This document shows positions 36,294 through 45,914 of a stretch of DNA of 64,000 nt, piece by piece. The DNA comes from Ectothiorhodospiraceae bacterium (lineage in GTDB: Bacteria; Pseudomonadota; Gammaproteobacteria; HK1). The stretch lies in the NCBI GenBank assembly GCA_024234875.1, contig JACKNM010000015.1:62001-126000 (forward strand), written 5' to 3'. The position numbers and the translations under genes were made by a program. How positions within the stretch are numbered: position 1 is the stretch's first letter; every line of letters begins with the position of its first letter. The notes under the pieces are model-generated. The model was not told where the DNA came from, ran no database searches, and saw only the letters and a list, made by a program, of their open reading frames with translations.

Positions 36294-36450
36294 CCGGGAT
36301 TCCTCCGAGGTCGTCGGACTCGGTCGCGTCGTCGGCGCGGTGTGGAGTCGCGGCGCGTCACCAGGACCCTATCACGACGCGCCACGCCGAGGCGTCGCCC
36401 TGCATCGAGCCCGCGGGAACCGATGGTCCGCAGGGGCGGCGATGGAATGG

Positions 36451-37572
36451 TCAGCCCTCGCTGGCGCCGCCCGCGCCGGGAAGGTACTGCGCGACGAACA
36501 GGCTCGCAGGCATCGGCGCGACATCGACGAAGTCACACGGTACTTCCTCGGGCGCCGCGCAGCGCCGCGCCAGCGTGTCGCGCAGGTGCGCGACGAGCGC
36601 ATTGAGCACCGCGTCGCCGGACATGGGCTCCTTCCACGCGAACGCGTAGATCTCCTGGCACAGCGGCAGGAAGTCGAGGGCGTACATCTGCGCCGCGGTG
36701 TCGGTCCCGAATCCGACGTCGGCCGAGCCGGCCACGATCTGGGCTGCCACCGCCCCGTGGGTGAACTCCTCGCGATGGTAGCCGTCGACCTTTGCCGCCG
36801 GGACCGACGACTCTGCCAGCAGTGCGTCGAGGAGAACCCGTGTGCCGGAGCCCGGCTGCCGATTCACGAAGCGGAGTCCGGGGCGGAGCAGGTCGTGCAG
36901 GCCGCGCAGGGTGAGCCCCGTGGCATGGCGGTACATGAGCCCCTGCACTCGGCGCAACAGCGGCTGGACCACGAGATCTGGGGCCACCAGATTGGCAGCG
37001 ATGTCCCTGGCCGCGGTACGCCCCTCGGACCCCGTGGGTCCGTGAAAGCCAGCCACCTCGCACTCCGCCCGTCCGAGCCGGAACAGTGCATTGATGCTGC
37101 CGTCGAGAGTGAGCTCGACATGGTCGCGCAGCGCTTGCGGCAGTGAGGCTCCGGCATCGGACAGGAACATGTCGTGGCTCAGGCGCACGCGCACCGGGCC
37201 GTTCCGAGCGGGAGGTAGCAGCCCCAGCAGGTGGCGCACCTCGTCCGACTGTGGGCCGAGACCCCGAGTGATCGTGGCAGCGACCGCGTCGTCGAGTCGC
37301 GCGACGGCCTCCCCGAGCGGGGTCAGCACCGACCCGCGCCCGCGCGCCATCACTACCAGCGGTGCGCCCACCTCCGCGGTCGAGTGCGAGAGGAGCGCCC
37401 AGGCCTTCCGGTAGGAGACGCCAGCGGCGCGTGCCGCTGCGGTGAGGGTGCCGTGGCGACTGATCTCGCGCAGCAGGCTCACCAGGTCCTCCTCCAGCAC
37501 CGTCGCCCCATCGCGCGCGAGGGCCCAGCGAAGGCGCAGCTCGGCACCGGAGCCCATAGGCAACCGCCGCAT
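36451..37572 (-). CDS. ModE-like HTH regulator with periplasmic-binding-protein-like domain
   Basis: 373 residues from ATG 37572 (AGGAGG upstream). Residues about 20-110 are a ModE/LysR-type winged helix: LLREISRHGTLTAAARAAGVSYRKAWALL is the ModE signature. Residues about 125-350 are a binding-protein-like domain (PF12727 type) with RVRLSHDMFLSDAG, FVNRQPGSGTRVLLDALLA and VAAQIVAGSADVGFGT. Such proteins are thought to sense molybdate or a molybdenum cofactor and to control molybdoenzyme genes. It is divergent from fdnG and next to the MOT1 transporter, so those are the likely targets. Confidence 0.87.
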   Translation of the reverse strand: MRRLPMGSGAELRLRWALARDGATVLEEDLVSLLREISRHGTLTAAARAAGVSYRKAWALLSHSTAEVGAPLVVMARGRGSVLTPLGEAVARLDDAVAATITRGLGPQSDEVRHLLGLLPPARNGPVRVRLSHDMFLSDAGASLPQALRDHVELTLDGSINALFRLGRAECEVAGFHGPTGSEGRTAARDIAANLVAPDLVVQPLLRRVQGLMYRHATGLTLRGLHDLLRPGLRFVNRQPGSGTRVLLDALLAESSVPAAKVDGYHREEFTHGAVAAQIVAGSADVGFGTDTAAQMYALDFLPLCQEIYAFAWKEPMSGDAVLNALVAHLRDTLARRCAAPEEVPCDFVDVAPMPASLFVAQYLPGAGGASEG

Positions 37573-37599
37573 ATTTGCCTCCTTGTGCAGCCGAGGTAT

Positions 37600-37622
37600 C
37601 GCTGGCAATAATGCCTCCAGCG
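37600..37622. promoter_or_regulatory. Inverted repeat between the ModE-like gene and fdnG
   Basis: CGCTGG (37600-37605) and CCAGCG (37617-37622) are 6-bp arms with an 11-nt spacer. A nested GGCA-ATAA-TGCC lies inside. It sits in the 138-bp divergent gap, 28 bp from the regulator's start, and is a fair operator candidate for it. Confidence 0.4.
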
Positions 37623-37710
37623 CGAAAAATATGAAAAGAATGCAGAAAGAATCTGTTGCAGCGCACCACCGCTCGAGGCTTCACACGGAAATCAGGAGGC
37701 AGGAACGTCC

Positions 37711-40700
37711 ATGAAGATGAACCGACGCCAATTCTTCAAGATTGGCGCCGCGGGGGTCTCGTCATCCGGCCTGGCGATGCTGGGCTTCTCTCCCCGCGAG
37801 GCGCTGGCGGAGGCGCGAGCATTCAAGCTCGCCCGCACCACGGAGACGCGCAGCACCTGCCCGTACTGCTCGGTGAGCTGCGGCGTGATCATGTACAGCC
37901 TCGGCAGCGGGGCAAAGAACGTGAAGGGCTCGATCATCCACATCGAGGGTGATCCGGATAACCCCGTCAATCGCGGCACGCTGTGCCCGAAGGGCGCGGG
38001 GCTCCTCGACATGGTCAAGAGCCCCAACCGGCTCAAGCACCCGGAGTACCGGGCGCCGGGCTCGGACAAGTGGCAACGCATCACCTGGGACGAGGCGTTC
38101 GAGCGCATCGCCCGGCTGATGAAGGACGACCGCGACCAGAACTTCGTCCAGAGCAACGACAAGGGTCAGGTGGTGAACCGGTGGCTGAGCACCGGCTTCC
38201 TGGCCAGCAGCGCGTCGAGCAACGAGAGCGGCTATTTGACCCACAAGGTGATTCGCACCCTGGGTATGGTCGCGATGGACACCCAGGCTCGCATTTGACA
38301 CTCGCCGACGGTGGCAAGTCTTGCCCCGACGTTCGGCCGAGGTGCGATGACGAATCACTGGGTCGACATCAAGAACGCCGATGTCGTGCTCGTCATGGGC
38401 GGCAACGCCGCCGAGTGCCACCCCTGTGGCTTCAAATGGGTGACCGAGGCGATCGAGCATCGCAATGCGAAGCTCGTGGTCGTCGATCCCCGGTTCACGC
38501 GATCCGCCGCGGTGGCGGACTACTACGCACCGATTCGCGTGGGCACGGACATCGCCTTCCTGGGTGGTGTCATCAACTACATGCTCACGAACGACAAGAT
38601 CCACCACGAGTACGTCCGCAATTTCACCAACGCGACGTATCTCGTGCGCGAGGACTTTGCGTTCGACGACGGGATCTTCTCGGGCTACGACGCCGACAAG
38701 CGTTCCTACGACCGCTCCACCTGGAACTACCAGTTCGGGTCCGACGGCTACGTGATGGTCGACGAGACCATGACCGACCCGCGCTGCGTGTACCAGCTAC
38801 TGAAAGGGCATTTCTCGCGCTACACGCCGGAAGTGGTCAGCGGCATCACCGGCACACCGAAGGAGCAGTTCCTCAAGGTGGCGGAGATGATCGCCTCGAC
38901 CGCCACGGCGGACCGGGTGATGACGATCCTCTACGCCCTCGGCTGGACGCAGCACTCCACCGGCTCGCAGAACATCCGCACCATGGCCATGATCCAGCTC
39001 TTGCTGGGGAACATCGGTCGCGCGGGCGGTGGCGTGAACGCGCTGCGCGGGCATGCCAACGTGCAGGGCATCACCGACATGAACCTGCTCACCGCGTCCC
39101 TCCCGGGGTACATGCGCCTCGCGAACGACGCCGAGCAGGACTTCCAGGGCTTCCTCGACAAGCGCTCGCCGAAGCCTCTGCGCCCGGGGCAGATCAGTTA
39201 CTGGAAGAACTTCCCGAAGTTCTGGAACAGTCTGATGAAGGCCTGGTACGGCTCGGTCGCGACGCCGGAGAACAGCTTCTGCTACGAGTGGATGCCGAAG
39301 CTCGACAAGGGCTACGACGTCCTGCACATGTTCGAGCGGATGTATCAGGGACAGATGAACGGGTTCTTCTGTCAGGGGTTCAATCCGCTCGCGGCGGTGT
39401 CGAACGCGAAGAAGGTCGGGCTCGGGCTCGCCAAGCTCAAGTACCTGGTGGTTATCGATCCGCTCGCGACCGAGACGTCGGAGTTCTGGCGTAACGCGGG
39501 GCCGTACAACAACGTCGACCCGAAGAGCATCCAGACCGAGGTGTTCCGCCTGCCGTCGTCGTGCTTCGCCGAGGAGACCGGGTCGTTCACCAACTCCGGA
39601 CGCGTGGCCAACTGGCACCTCGCGGCGGGTGCCCCCCCCGGGGAGGCGAAGACCGACTCCGACATCATGGCCGGGCTGCACATGGCGCTGCGTCGCCTCT
39701 ACGAGAAGGAGGGCGGGGTCCTCGCCGAGGCGGTGACCTCGGTGTACTGGCCGTACGGCGATCCGACGAAGCCGTCACCGGAGGAGCTGGCGAAGGAGTT
39801 CTCCGGCTACGTCGTGCGCGATGTCACCGACGCCGCGGATCCGACCAAGGTACTGCTCAAGGGTGGTCAGCAGGTCTCCGGGTTCGGTCAGCTGCGCGAC
39901 GATGGCTCGACGGCGTGCGGGAACTGGCTGTACGCCGGTCACTGGTCGCCCGAGGGCAACTTGATGGCACGCCGGGACGTGAGCGACCCGTCGGGCCTCG
40001 GCTACTACCCCAACTGGGGTGTCGCGTGGCCGGCGAATCGTCGCATCCTCTACAACCGCGCCTCGGCCGACACCAACGGCAAGCCATGGGACTCGTCGCG
40101 GACCGGAATCCTCTGGAACGGCTCGCGGTGGACCGGACCCGACGTTCCGGATATGGCGCCGACGGCGGCTCCCGAGAACGGTGTCGGTCCGTTCATCATG
40201 CAACCGGAGGGGGTCGGCCGCCTGTTCGCGCTCTCCGGCATGGCGGACGGACCGTTCCCGGAGCACTACGAGCCGTTCGAGAGCCCGCTCGCGGCCAATC
40301 CACTGCATCCTGACAATCCGGCGGCACGCAACAGCCCCGCGGCGCGCGTGTTCAAGGGCGACATGGAGCAGTTCGGTAAGGCGGACGAGTTCCCGTACGC
40401 GGCGACCACCTATCGCCTCACCGAGCACCACCACTTCTGGACCAAGCACTCGCACGCCAACGCGGTGGTGCAGCCGGAGCAGTTCATCGAGATCGGTGAG
40501 GATCTGGCACAGGAGAAGGGAATCGCCAACGGCGACATGGTCAAGGTCCGCTCCAATCGCGGTGAGGTGACGGCGAAGGCGGTGGTCACCAAGCGCATGC
40601 GCAAGCTCACCGTCGAGGGCAAGCCCGTCCACCACGTCGGGATTCCCATCCATTGGGGCTTCACCGGTGTCGCGCGCAACGGCTATCTCGCCAATGCGCT

Positions 40701-40776
40701 GACCCCGTTCGTCGGCGATGCATCGGCCCAGACGCCCGAGTTCAAGGCGTTCCTGGTCGATCTCGAGCGCGTGTAA
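37711..40776 (+). CDS. fdnG: Selenocysteine-containing formate dehydrogenase, alpha subunit (FdnG/FdoG)
   Basis: 1021 residues read as one gene, with TGA at 38296-38298 decoded as selenocysteine 196, the same position as in E. coli FdnG. Tat signal RRQFFK (residues 5-10); [4Fe-4S] ligands Cys50, 53, 57 and 92 (STCPYCSVSCG, TLCPKGAG); the Sec sits in DTQARI-U-HSPTVASLAPT; bis-MGD-binding sequence continues with NIGRAGGGVNALRGHANVQG. It oxidises formate to CO2 at a Mo- or W-bis-MGD centre, on the periplasmic side. The frame is uninterrupted on both sides of the TGA, and a SECIS-like hairpin follows it. First gene of fdnGHI-fdhE-selB. Confidence 0.96.
38296..38336 (+). promoter_or_regulatory. 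Selenocysteine codon TGA and bacterial SECIS hairpin
   Basis: After TGA (38296-38298), GGCAA-GTC-TTGCC (38313-38325) forms the apical stem with the GU-containing loop recognised by SelB. The flanks CCGACG (38305-38310) and CG-T-TCGG (38330-38336) pair as a lower stem with a bulged T. Spacing and bulge match the E. coli fdnG/fdhF elements. Confidence 0.88.
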
Positions 40777-40788
40777 GGAGGAGACGAC

Positions 40789-41673
40789 ATGGCAACTCTA
40801 CAGTCGCTGGATGTCGTCGAGCGCTCGGCGACGACCGTGCCGACCCCGCAGGCGAGGGATGGCGTGCCCAAGCTCGCCAAGCTCATCGACGTGGCCAAGT
40901 GTATCGGCTGCAAGGCCTGTCAGGTCGCATGCTCGCAGTGGAACGATCTCTCGGAGGAGGTCGGCCAGAACGTGGGTGTGTACGACAACCCGGCGGACCT
41001 GTCGGCGAACACCTGGACGCTGATGCGCTTCGCGGAGCAGCAGCGAGCCGACGGCGGGCTCGAATGGCTCATCCGCAAGGACGGGTGCATGCACTGCGAG
41101 GATCCGGGCTGCCTCAAGGCATGCCCGGCCCCCGGGGCGATCGTGAAGTACGCGAACGGAATCGTGGACTTCATCTCCGAGAACTGCATCGGCTGCGGGT
41201 ACTGCATCAAGGGGTGCCCGTTCGACGTCCCGAGGCTCTCCGAGCGTGACAACAAGGCCTACAAGTGCAGTCTCTGCTCGGACCGCGTCGCCGTCGGCCT
41301 GGAGCCGGCATGCGTGAAGACGTGTCCCACCAGTGCCATCAAGTTCGGCACCAAGGACGACATGCTCGAGTACGGCGAGAAGCGGGTCACGCAGCTCAAG
41401 GAGCGTGGGTTCCAGAACGCCGGGGTCTACGACCCGCAAGGCGTCGGCGGCACCCACGTCATGTACGTGCTGCAGCACGCCGACAAGCCCGAGAACTACG
41501 TGGGCCTGCCCGCGGAGCCCCAGATCGCCAGCATGGTCGGGTTCTGGAAGGGGCTTTCGAAGCCATGGGCGGCGGCGCTTCTCGGGCTGTCCGTGCTGGG
41601 GGCGTTCCTGCACTACGTCACCCACGGGCCGAACGAGGTCGACGAGGACCACAAGAACGGGGAGGAGGTCTGA
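40789..41673 (+). CDS. fdnH: Formate dehydrogenase beta subunit (four [4Fe-4S] clusters)
   Basis: 294 residues from ATG 40789 (AAGGAGGAG upstream). Four cysteine groups: KCIGCKACQVACSQWN, CMHCEDPGCLKACP, NCIGCGYCIKGCPF and KCSLCSDRVAVG...CVKTCP. A single C-terminal membrane helix (WAAALLGLSVLGAFLHYV) anchors it. It carries electrons from the alpha subunit to the cytochrome b subunit. Its stop overlaps the fdnI start (ATGA). Confidence 0.96.
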   Translation: MATLQSLDVVERSATTVPTPQARDGVPKLAKLIDVAKCIGCKACQVACSQWNDLSEEVGQNVGVYDNPADLSANTWTLMRFAEQQRADGGLEWLIRKDGCMHCEDPGCLKACPAPGAIVKYANGIVDFISENCIGCGYCIKGCPFDVPRLSERDNKAYKCSLCSDRVAVGLEPACVKTCPTSAIKFGTKDDMLEYGEKRVTQLKERGFQNAGVYDPQGVGGTHVMYVLQHADKPENYVGLPAEPQIASMVGFWKGLSKPWAAALLGLSVLGAFLHYVTHGPNEVDEDHKNGEEV

Positions 41674-42314
41674 TGAGCCCGACATCGAGCTCGCGTCGCG
41701 AGCTACTGCGCTACAAGCCGTTCGACCGGATGCTCCACTGGCTCGTCGCGGTGGGATTCATCCTCGCCGGCCTGTCCGGGCTCGCGTTCTTCCATCCATC
41801 GTTCTTCTTCCTCACCAACCTGTTCGGGGGCGGTGGCTGGACGCGGATCCTGCATCCTTTCGTGGGCGTGGTGATGTTCGCGTTCTTCCTCGTCCTGGTG
41901 CTGCGATTCCTGCGCGACAACCTCCCGGCGGCGGCGGACGCGCAGTGGTTCTCGCAGCTCGGGGCCATCGTCGGCAACCGGGAGCGACCGTCTGCGGACG
42001 TGGGGAAGTACAACGGCGGCCAGAAGCTCGTGTTCTGGGTGATGGTGCTCTCCTTGCTAGCCCTGGTGGTCACCGGCGTGGTGCTGTGGCGGCCGTACTT
42101 CGCGCCGCAGTTCACGGTGGACATCCTGCGGCTCGCGGTGGTGGTGCATGCGGTGTCGGCGTTCGTCGCGCTGCTCGCCGCGGTGGTGCATGTCTACGCC
42201 GCGATCTGGGTCAAGGGCACCGTGCGTGCGATGACTCGGGGCACGGTGAGCCACAAGTGGGCGGCCCACCACCATCCGGCCTGGTACCGCAAGGTGACGG
42301 GGTCGCGGACGTGA
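41673..42314 (+). CDS. fdnI: Formate dehydrogenase gamma subunit, cytochrome b556
   Basis: 213 residues from ATG 41673, with GGAGGAGG upstream. Four membrane helices; haem-ligand histidines in FDRMLHWLVAVGF, the helix around LHPFVGVVMF, and VVHAVSAFVALLAAVVHVYAA. It passes electrons from FdnH to the quinone pool. Together FdnGHI is a membrane-bound respiratory formate dehydrogenase. Confidence 0.95.
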   Translation: MSPTSSSRRELLRYKPFDRMLHWLVAVGFILAGLSGLAFFHPSFFFLTNLFGGGGWTRILHPFVGVVMFAFFLVLVLRFLRDNLPAAADAQWFSQLGAIVGNRERPSADVGKYNGGQKLVFWVMVLSLLALVVTGVVLWRPYFAPQFTVDILRLAVVVHAVSAFVALLAAVVHVYAAIWVKGTVRAMTRGTVSHKWAAHHHPAWYRKVTGSRT

Positions 42315-42333
42315 GAGCGCTCCAGGCGTCTTC

Positions 42334-43269
42334 GTGGTGTCAGGAGTGACCCTGCCAGTCGAGACCGACCCTGGGGGGACGGCGCCTGCCGACCCGACCC
42401 CCAGGGTGGTCGTCCCGGAGCTGCGGGCGGTGTTCGCCGACCGCAGCATGCGATTTCGTCAGCTCGCGCGTGGGCGGAACGATGCGGATTACCTCGTCTT
42501 CCTCTCCACCCTGGCCGCGGCGCAACACGCCGTGGCCGGTGAGGGCGGCAGTACCCTCGACCATGCGTCCGGCGGCGACCCGCCTCTCGACGTCACATCG
42601 CTGTTGAGGCATGTCGACTGGCACGTCGACCTCGACCGACTTCTGACCCGGCTACGGCCCGATGCCACCGGAAACCTGCTGGCGGTCGTCGAAGCGATGG
42701 ACGTCGCCTCCCGGACGGAGCTCGACGTGCTTGCGGTCGCGATGCTCGAGGGCGCGCCGGCGCCGGTTGCGGCGCAGCTCGCCTGGATGCCGATCGTCGC
42801 CGCCGCGCTCCAGGTCACCTGGACACGGGCGGCATCGAAGCTCGATCCGGCGCGGTTGCGGTGCGCGACGACGGCGACGCAGTGCCCTGCGTGCGGGTAC
42901 GCGCCGGTGGCCAGCGTGGTCCAGACCGGGGGCGAGCGCACCGGGCGCCGCTACCTCCAGTGCGCGCTCTGCGCGTGCGAGTGGTACCTCGTGCGCGTGA
43001 GCTGCAGCACGTGCGGGGCCACCGACGGGGTGAGCTACCTCAAGCTCGAGGCCGAGGGCGAGGGCGAGCAGGGCTATCCGACGGTGCGAGCCGAGATCTG
43101 CGACGCCTGCCGAAGCTATCTGAAGGTCATCGACCGCTCCCGCGACGGCTTCGCCGAGGCCCATGCCGACGACCTCGCCTCGCTCGCCCTCGACGTTCTC
43201 GTCGGCGAGCACGGCTACCAGCGAAGCGGGCCCAACCTCCTGTTCGCCCCGGGGACCACGGACGACTGA
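42334..43269 (+). CDS. fdhE: FdhE, formate dehydrogenase maturation protein
   Basis: About 311 residues; GTG 42334, 42337 or 42346 could start it. The C-terminal half has the rubredoxin-like iron sites of FdhE: CPACGYAPVAS, CALCACEWYLVRVSCSTCG and EICDACRSYLKV. E. coli FdhE is needed for the respiratory formate dehydrogenases and interacts with their catalytic subunits. It lies between fdnI and selB, 152 bp before the selB start. Confidence 0.92.
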   Translation: MVSGVTLPVETDPGGTAPADPTPRVVVPELRAVFADRSMRFRQLARGRNDADYLVFLSTLAAAQHAVAGEGGSTLDHASGGDPPLDVTSLLRHVDWHVDLDRLLTRLRPDATGNLLAVVEAMDVASRTELDVLAVAMLEGAPAPVAAQLAWMPIVAAALQVTWTRAASKLDPARLRCATTATQCPACGYAPVASVVQTGGERTGRRYLQCALCACEWYLVRVSCSTCGATDGVSYLKLEAEGEGEQGYPTVRAEICDACRSYLKVIDRSRDGFAEAHADDLASLALDVLVGEHGYQRSGPNLLFAPGTTDD

Positions 43270-43421
43270 GTGGGGCCACAGCGGGAGGTGCCCCTCACGC
43301 CCCGTGTGGGCGCCGGGCATGGTGACGTCACACGCATGAACGCGCCGACTGCACCCGCCCCTCGGTGCTCGACGGGGCGCCTGCCGACCCCCTTGCAGGC
43401 CAGCCCGCGGTGCTCGGAGCC

Positions 43422-45476
43422 ATGACCCTGATCGTCGGTACCGCTGGCCACATCGACCACGGCAAGACCTCGCTGGTCCGCGCGCTCACCGGGGTCGATA
43501 CCGACCGCCTCAAGGAGGAGAAGGCACGCGGCATCACCATCGATCTCGGATACGCCTATCTGCGCGCCGGGGCGGCGGAGCTCGGCTTCGTCGACGTGCC
43601 CGGTCACGAGCGTTTCGTCCACAACATGCTGGCCGGTGCGGCCGGTGTGGAGTTCGCGCTCCTGGTGGTGGCGGCCGACGACGGCGTGATGCCGCAGACG
43701 GTCGAGCACCAGCAAATCCTCGATCTCCTCGGGATCGTCGATGGCGCGGTGGTGATCACCAAGACCGACCTCGTGGAGCCGACCCGCGTCGCGGCGGTGG
43801 AGCATCAAGTCCGATCGCTGCTCGAAGGCACGGCACTCGCGTCGGTTCCGGTCTTCGCGCTCAGCACGCGCACCGGGGTGGGGGTTCCCACCTTGCGCGA
43901 CTTCCTGACCGACCGTGCCATCTCCGCCCGTCGCGCGCGCGTGCCGAGCGCCTTTCGCCTGTCCGTCGATCGCTGCTTCACCCTCGAAGGTGCAGGCACG
44001 GTGGTCACCGGAACCGTGCTCTCGGGAGAGGTCAGTGAGGGTGACGTGGTGCGCATCGCACCCCGGGGGCTCGAGGCGCGGGTGCGGGGTCTGCGGCGGC
44101 AGAATCGTCCCGCGCCGACGGCCGTCGTGGGTGACCGTTGTGCGCTGAATCTCGCAGGGAGCCGGATCGACCGTCAGGCGGTGTCGCGCGGTGACTGGGT
44201 GGTGGCGGAATCGGTCCGGGACGGCTCGAGCACGCTCGACGTCGAGCTTCGGCTGCTCGCGAGCGAGCCACGCGCGCTCGCCCACTGGACACCCGTCCAC
44301 GTCCACATCGGTGCCAGCCATCTCCACGGGCGGGTGGGCCTGCTGCAGGGTGAGCGCCTCGGGCCAGGCGACGTCGGATTCGCGCAGCTCGTGCTCGACG
44401 GCAGCCTGCCGGCGGCGCTCGGCGACCGTTTCGTCATCCGCGACCAGTCGGCCCGTCGCACCGTCGGCGGTGGGCAGGTGCTCGACATGCTGCCGCCCCG
44501 CCGCGGGCGGCGGTCCCCGACGCGGATCGCCTACTTGAACACCCTGCGCTCGGTCCTCGAGGCGGCACCGGAGGGCAGGGTCGAGGCGCTGCGGGGGGGG
44601 CTGCGGATGGCGCTCGAGTCGTCTCCGTACGGTCTCGACCTCGGCGGCTTCGTCCGCAATGCGAATCTCGACGCGGAGGGGATCGGCGCGCTGTCGGCGG
44701 TCGAGGGGTTGGAGGTCGTCGTCGACGACGAGCGTCGGCTCGCCTTCTCGCCTTCCGGTTGGCGTGCGCTCGGCGGTCGTATCGTCACCGCGCTGGCGGA
44801 TGCGCATGCGCGCGAGCCAGAGCTCGCGGGCATCGACCGCGAGCGGTTGCGTCGAATGAGCGTGCCCCAGCTGCCATCGGTCGCGTTCCGTCGCAGGCTG
44901 GCCGAGCTGGTGCGTGGTGGCGAGGTGGTCGGGCGCGGTCAGTTCGTGGCCCTGCCCGTGCACGAGGCGCGCCTGGAGTCGGCCGACGCCGCGTTGTGGG
45001 CGCGGGTTCGCCCCTGGCTCGAGCCCGAGCGCTACCAACCACCACGGGTGCGCGACATCGCGCGATCCGAGGATCTCGCCGAGAACGAGGTACGCCGCGT
45101 GCTACAACTGGTCGCGCGCATGGGCGAGGTCTACAAGGTGGCGCACGATCACTACTTCCTGGAGCGCGCGGTGCTCGATCTCGCCGACATCGCGGCGCGC
45201 CTCGCCGGCGAGGCGGGTAGCATTCGGGCGGCGCCGTTTCGCGATCGCATCGGCGTCGGCCGCAAGCTCGCGATCCAGATCCTCGAGTTCTTCGATCGGG
45301 TGGGCTATACGCGGCGTGTGCGGGACGAGCACCTGATTCGCCAGCCGGACTTCTGGCGGGCGGGGGGGGAGGCCGCCGAGCCGGTCGAGCCTGACGCGCG
45401 GGCCGATGCTGCCATGCTCGGCGCCGATGCGTCGGGGGCGGCGTGCCCGGTCGACGCTGACGAGGGTGGGCGATGA
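43422..45476 (+). CDS. selB: Selenocysteine-specific elongation factor SelB
   Basis: 684 residues from ATG 43422 (CGGAG upstream). GTPase motifs GHIDHGKTSLVRALTG, DVPGHERFVHNML and TKTD, with GVDTDRLKEEKARGITIDLG as the effector loop. EF-Tu-like domains 2-3 follow, and winged-helix repeats from about residue 410 onwards bind the SECIS hairpin (RVRDIARSEDLAENEVRRVLQLVARMG...). It brings Sec-tRNA to the fdnG TGA. selA (Sec synthase), selC (tRNA-Sec) and selD are not in the window; a tRNA-Sec was sought in the gap 43270-43421 and not found. Confidence 0.96.
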   Translation: MTLIVGTAGHIDHGKTSLVRALTGVDTDRLKEEKARGITIDLGYAYLRAGAAELGFVDVPGHERFVHNMLAGAAGVEFALLVVAADDGVMPQTVEHQQILDLLGIVDGAVVITKTDLVEPTRVAAVEHQVRSLLEGTALASVPVFALSTRTGVGVPTLRDFLTDRAISARRARVPSAFRLSVDRCFTLEGAGTVVTGTVLSGEVSEGDVVRIAPRGLEARVRGLRRQNRPAPTAVVGDRCALNLAGSRIDRQAVSRGDWVVAESVRDGSSTLDVELRLLASEPRALAHWTPVHVHIGASHLHGRVGLLQGERLGPGDVGFAQLVLDGSLPAALGDRFVIRDQSARRTVGGGQVLDMLPPRRGRRSPTRIAYLNTLRSVLEAAPEGRVEALRGGLRMALESSPYGLDLGGFVRNANLDAEGIGALSAVEGLEVVVDDERRLAFSPSGWRALGGRIVTALADAHAREPELAGIDRERLRRMSVPQLPSVAFRRRLAELVRGGEVVGRGQFVALPVHEARLESADAALWARVRPWLEPERYQPPRVRDIARSEDLAENEVRRVLQLVARMGEVYKVAHDHYFLERAVLDLADIAARLAGEAGSIRAAPFRDRIGVGRKLAIQILEFFDRVGYTRRVRDEHLIRQPDFWRAGGEAAEPVEPDARADAAMLGADASGAACPVDADEGGR

Positions 45477-45901
45477 ACGACGATTCGTGCGATCCGGGTG
45501 CACTTCCCGACGAGCTGCTCTACTCGCCGCGAGCGGAGATGTGGCTGCGCTTCGATGCAGACGAGGTCGTGGTCGGCTCGACCCACCTGGCAGCGAGCCT
45601 CGGCGAGTTCGTCGCCTTCACACCGAAGCGTGATGGTCGGGCCATCGATCTCGACCGGGCGCTCGGCGTGATGGAGGTGGTGAAGGCGGTGGTCGCGATT
45701 CACGCGCCGCTATCCGCGGTGATCGTCGCCCACAATGCGGCCGTGCGCGAGGATCCGTCTCTAGCGAACCGCGACCCGTACGGCGAGGGATGGCTGTTTC
45801 GCCTACGGCCGACCCGTCTCGACGAGGAGCGCGGCGAGCTCGTCTCGCGCGACGCGTACGTCGCGATGCTCAACGCCGGGACGGCCCCGGACGCCGGCTG
45901 A
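45473..45901 (+). CDS. GcvH-like lipoyl-carrier protein in the selenium/formate operon
   Basis: 142 residues from ATG 45473, overlapping the selB stop (ATGA). The H-protein fold is clear: VVVGSTHLAASLGEFVAFTP, then the lipoyl hairpin MEVVKAVVAIHAPLSAV with Lys71 in the place of the lipoylated lysine, then NRDPYGEGWLFRLRP. No glycine-cleavage genes are nearby. Such solitary GcvH-like proteins are known as lipoate-binding sulfur carriers in the sHdr pathway. Here the partners are SelB and a DsrE-like protein, so a sulfur or selenium carrier role is inferred. Confidence 0.85.
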   Translation: MNDDSCDPGALPDELLYSPRAEMWLRFDADEVVVGSTHLAASLGEFVAFTPKRDGRAIDLDRALGVMEVVKAVVAIHAPLSAVIVAHNAAVREDPSLANRDPYGEGWLFRLRPTRLDEERGELVSRDAYVAMLNAGTAPDAG

Positions 45902-45914
45902 CGGACAGCCGGGG

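Noticed and set aside
38298..38311. fdnG as a pseudogene split by a stop codon
   Set aside because: The TGA is at the known selenocysteine position, is followed by a SECIS-like hairpin, and selB is in the same operon.
43270..43421. tRNA-Sec (selC) between fdhE and selB
   Set aside because: No long acceptor arm, no TCA anticodon stem-loop and no CCA-proximal pairing in the gap.
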